Origin: an uncultured Muribaculaceae bacterium
GTDB taxonomy: Bacteria > Bacteroidota > Bacteroidia > Bacteroidales > Muribaculaceae
DNA: 9,421 nt
Reading direction: 5' to 3'
NCBI GenBank assembly: GCA_905207535.1
Contig: CAJLLX010000081.1
Location: forward strand, 1 to 9,421
This document shows, one piece after another, positions 7,212-9,421 of this stretch; the stretch's first letter is position 1, and each line of letters begins with the position of its first letter. The notes beneath the pieces are model-generated. The model worked only from the letters and a program-made list of their open reading frames with translations, was not told where the DNA came from and searched no databases. The translations under genes were made by a program, and so were the position numbers.

Positions 7212-7249
7212 AGAATCCCGGGCACCTCGAAAGGTACTCGGGATTCTTT
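7210..7249 (-). terminator. Hairpin terminator after aspS
   Basis: CGGGATTCTTT (7239-7249) and AAAGAATCCCG (7210-7220) form a perfect 11-bp stem. Inside it a further six-base pairing (one mismatch, one wobble) closes on a TCGAAA loop. It begins 33 bases past the aspS stop. The 3' arm on the minus strand ends in TTCTTT, giving a short U-rich tail. The stem is symmetrical enough that it could also stop transcription arriving from the other side. Confidence 0.8.
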
Positions 7250-7282
7250 CAGAGAGCAGATGCCCCTGAATACGCAGGAGAC

Positions 7283-9088
7283 TCAGTTCTCCTTCTTCTC
7301 TTTTTTCTTGACGGCCGTGCGGATGGAGAGCTCACGGAGCTGCTTCTCATCGACAGGCGACGGAGCGTTCGACATGACGTCGCGCGCGCTCTGCGTCTTC
7401 GGGAAGGCGATGACGTCGCGGATCGACGGGCGCTTCGCCATGAGCATGACGAGGCGGTCGAGGCCGAATGCGAGACCGCCATGTGGCGGCGTGCCGTACT
7501 GGAAGGCATCCATCATGAAGCCGAACTTCGTATGAGCCTGCTCCGGCGTGAGGCCGAGGGACTCGAAGACCTTCTCCTGCAGGTCGGCGTTGTAGATACG
7601 CAGCGAGCCGCCACCAATCTCGACGCCGTTGAGGACCATGTCGTAAGCCTTGGCCTTGACATCGCCCATGCGGTCCGTGTTGAGGAGGTCGATATCCTCG
7701 TCGCGCGGAGCCGTGAACGGATGGTGCATGGCCTTGAAGCGGTGCTCCTCGTCGCTCCACTCGTACATCGGGAAGTCGACGACCCAGAGGAAGCGGAGCT
7801 TGTCCGGATCGATGAGGCCGCGCTCCTTGCCCATCTCGAGGCGGAGCTGGCCGAGCGCCGTGTCGACGACGAGGCGCTTGTCGGCGACGACGAGCAGCAG
7901 GTCGCCCGTCTTGGCGCCCGTTGCCTCGGCAATCTTGGCGAACGTCTCATCCTCGTAGAACTTCTTGAACGGGCTCTTGATGCCGTCTTCCGTGTACTGG
8001 ATCCAGGCAAGGCCTTTCGCACCGTAGACCTGGACGAACTTGACGAGGTCATCGAGGCGGCGGCGCGGGATGTCCGCATAACCATCGACCTTGATGCACT
8101 TGACCATGCCGCCATTCTCGATGACGGAGTTGAAGACCTTGAAGCTCGAGCCCTTGACGTACTCGGAGATGTCCATGAGCGGCATGTCGAAGCGGAGGTC
8201 CGGCTTATCGGAACCGTACTTGTCCATGGCCGTATCCCACTCCATGCGCTCGAACGGCGTCGGGACGTCGGCGCCGATGGACTTCTTGAAGAGCTCCTTG
8301 ATCATCTCCTCCATCAGCGTCAGGATATCATCCTGATCCATGAAGCTCATCTCGATATCGAGCTGAGTGAACTCCGGCTGGCGGTCGGCGCGCAGGTCCT
8401 CATCGCGGAAGCAGCGGACGATCTGGAAGTACTTTTCGAAGCCGGCGACTTGCAGGATCTGCTTGAAGATCTGCGGGGACTGCGGCAGCGCGTAGAACTC
8501 GCCCGGGTTGACGCGGCTCGGGACGAGGAAGTCGCGAGCGCCTTCCGGCGTGCTCTTGCAGAGCATCGGCGTCTCGATCTCGAGGAAGCCGTTGCGGTCG
8601 AAGAAATCGCGCATGATCTTCGTCACGCGGTGACGCAGGATGATGTTCTTCTGCATCTCCGGGCGGCGCAGGTCGAGATAACGGTACTTGAGGCGGACCA
8701 TCTCGTCCACATCAACGCCGTCCTGGATGTAGAACGGCGGCGTCTTCGACGGATTGAGGATGCGCAGCTCGGCGCAGACGACCTCGATCTCGCCCGTCTC
8801 GATGTTCGGGTTGATCGTCTCCTCGCTGCGCGCACGGATCTTGCCGCGGACGGCGATGCAGAACTCATTGCGCAGGGACTCTGCCTTGTGGAACGTTCCT
8901 TCGTTCATGGCAGCCTCGTCGAATACGACCTGGACGAAGCCAGAGCGGTCGCGCATGTCGACGAAGATCAGTCCGCCGTGGTCACGACGGCGGGAGACCC
9001 AGCCGCAGAGCACGACTTCCTGGCCGACGTCTGTCTTGCGAAGGGCACCGCAATGATGGGTGCGCTTCATACCTTGTAATGTTTCCAT
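7283..9088 (-). CDS. aspS: Aspartyl-tRNA synthetase, bacterial type
   Basis: This 601-residue cytosolic class II enzyme charges tRNA-Asp with aspartate. The N-terminal OB-fold anticodon domain (about 1-110) contains CGWVSRRRDHGG (28-39). The catalytic core shows motif 2, CFRDEDLRADRQPEFTQLDIE (226-246), and motif 3, GLAFGLDRLVML (538-549). The bacterial GAD insertion lies at about 305-420. Length is standard, and the tail is lysine-rich (KKKEKKEN). The ATG at 9088 has GAGGTG (9097-9102) eight bases upstream; a second ATG at 9070 (residue 7) is less well placed. Its ATG shares one base with the hisS stop (TAATG), so the two are translationally coupled. H37 in the RRDHGG motif is the state reported for non-discriminating AspRS enzymes that also aspartylate tRNA-Asn; if so, an amidotransferase (GatCAB) should exist elsewhere in that genome. 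Confidence 0.97.
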   Translation of the reverse strand: METLQGMKRTHHCGALRKTDVGQEVVLCGWVSRRRDHGGLIFVDMRDRSGFVQVVFDEAAMNEGTFHKAESLRNEFCIAVRGKIRARSEETINPNIETGEIEVVCAELRILNPSKTPPFYIQDGVDVDEMVRLKYRYLDLRRPEMQKNIILRHRVTKIMRDFFDRNGFLEIETPMLCKSTPEGARDFLVPSRVNPGEFYALPQSPQIFKQILQVAGFEKYFQIVRCFRDEDLRADRQPEFTQLDIEMSFMDQDDILTLMEEMIKELFKKSIGADVPTPFERMEWDTAMDKYGSDKPDLRFDMPLMDISEYVKGSSFKVFNSVIENGGMVKCIKVDGYADIPRRRLDDLVKFVQVYGAKGLAWIQYTEDGIKSPFKKFYEDETFAKIAEATGAKTGDLLLVVADKRLVVDTALGQLRLEMGKERGLIDPDKLRFLWVVDFPMYEWSDEEHRFKAMHHPFTAPRDEDIDLLNTDRMGDVKAKAYDMVLNGVEIGGGSLRIYNADLQEKVFESLGLTPEQAHTKFGFMMDAFQYGTPPHGGLAFGLDRLVMLMAKRPSIRDVIAFPKTQSARDVMSNAPSPVDEKQLRELSIRTAVKKKEKKEN

Positions 9089-9421
9089 TAACCTTTCACC
9101 TCAGCACATAGCTTTTCTATAATTGCATCAAAAGAAACCTTCTGCTGCTCACTCTTTTCCATATCCTTGAGCATGACACAGGATTCTTTGACTTCATCTT
9201 CACCGATGATCAGCGCAAAGCGGGCGTTTGCCTTGTTTGCCTGTTTCATCTGGGCCTTCATACTGCGGCCCGCATAGTCCATCGAAGCCTTGAGGCCGGC
9301 GCGGCGCAGCTTCGTCAGGAGCGTGAACGCCGGGGCCTTGGCCGCCTCGCCGAGCGCGACGACAAAGGCATCCGTCTTCTTCGGCTGCTCAGGGATCAGG
9401 CCTTGCTTCTCGAGGGCCAGG
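9088..9421 (-). CDS. hisS: Histidyl-tRNA synthetase, C-terminal part, entering from the window edge
   Basis: The last 110 codons of a gene that begins beyond the right edge. I read the frame upstream of the internal ATG at 9282 to the edge without a stop (starting LALEKQGLIPEQPKKTDAFV), so that ATG is internal and not a start. The segment is the anticodon-binding domain of class IIa synthetases: a beta-strand FVVALG, then LLTKLRRAGL, DYAGRSMKAQMKQANK, ARFALIIGEDE and VMLKDM, in the order typical of HisRS C-termini. The catalytic motifs are outside the window. Its TAA overlaps the aspS ATG by one base. The hisS-aspS tandem is common in Bacillota, where it is often preceded by a tRNA-sensing leader that would also be beyond the edge. 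Confidence 0.92.
   Translation of the reverse strand, partial: LALEKQGLIPEQPKKTDAFVVALGEAAKAPAFTLLTKLRRAGLKASMDYAGRSMKAQMKQANKANARFALIIGEDEVKESCVMLKDMEKSEQQKVSFDAIIEKLCAEVKG
9097..9102 (-). promoter_or_regulatory. Ribosome binding site of aspS inside the hisS tail
   Basis: GAGGTG on the minus strand lies within the last hisS codons, eight bases before the aspS ATG at 9088. It supports that start over the internal ATG at 9070 and supports coupled translation of the two synthetases. Confidence 0.75.

Noticed and set aside
7196..9079. 627-residue plus-strand open frame opposite aspS
   Set aside because: Antisense shadow made of E/D/L/A/V-rich sequence; aspS on the other strand is complete and unmistakable.
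1..9421. CRISPR array, tRNA, rRNA, prophage or defence genes
   Set aside because: No regularly spaced repeats, tRNA-like folds or relevant protein motifs were found on either strand.

Overview
The window reads as two unrelated stretches of bacterial chromosome joined at about position 6772-6780. Positions 1 to about 6780 look like a gut-type Bacteroidota (Bacteroidales) genome. The synthase is of the GT3 'eukaryote-like' type common in that phylum. The starts have no Shine-Dalgarno sequence. Both promoters that can be read match the Bacteroidota form (TTG, 19-20 bases, TAnnTTTG). Coding DNA is GC-rich while intergenic DNA is AT-rich. Positions from about 6780 to the end look like a Bacillota/Negativicutes-type genome, with strong Shine-Dalgarno sites (GGGAGGG, GAGGTG), a sigma-A-like promoter (TTGCAT, 17 bases, TAGAAT), a hisS-aspS tandem and a TagA/WecG-family glycosyltransferase. 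The taxon names are inferred from family knowledge and expression signals; no search was run.

Layout, left part: positions 1-145 are noncoding, with a perfect 32-base palindrome at the very edge, a small hairpin and a near-duplicate 16-mer. Next, both on the minus strand, come an alpha-glucan (glycogen) phosphorylase (146-2701) and, upstream of it, a GT3 glycogen synthase (2782-4449), probably one transcript running synthase to phosphorylase. A 378-base AT-rich intergenic region (4450-4827) holds back-to-back promoters. A secreted type I pullulanase (4828-6780, plus strand) is intact through all its catalytic motifs but loses its last residues at the junction. Together this is a glycogen/alpha-glucan locus: the synthase builds cytosolic glycogen, the phosphorylase releases glucose-1-phosphate from it, and the pullulanase removes alpha-1,6 branches from glucans in the cell envelope.

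Layout, right part, all on the minus strand: the end of hisS (9088-9421, entering from the right edge), overlapping aspS by one base; complete aspS (7283-9088); a strong hairpin terminator (7210-7249); then a separately promoted tagA/wecG-type glycosyltransferase (start GTG at 7125) that is cut off after about 115-118 residues at the junction.

The main observation is the junction. Two genes run tail-to-tail into it, both are truncated there, and the expression signals change across it. A chimeric contig is the likeliest explanation; recent recombination is possible but there is no mobile element or repeat at the joint. I see no convincing undescribed biological system in this window.
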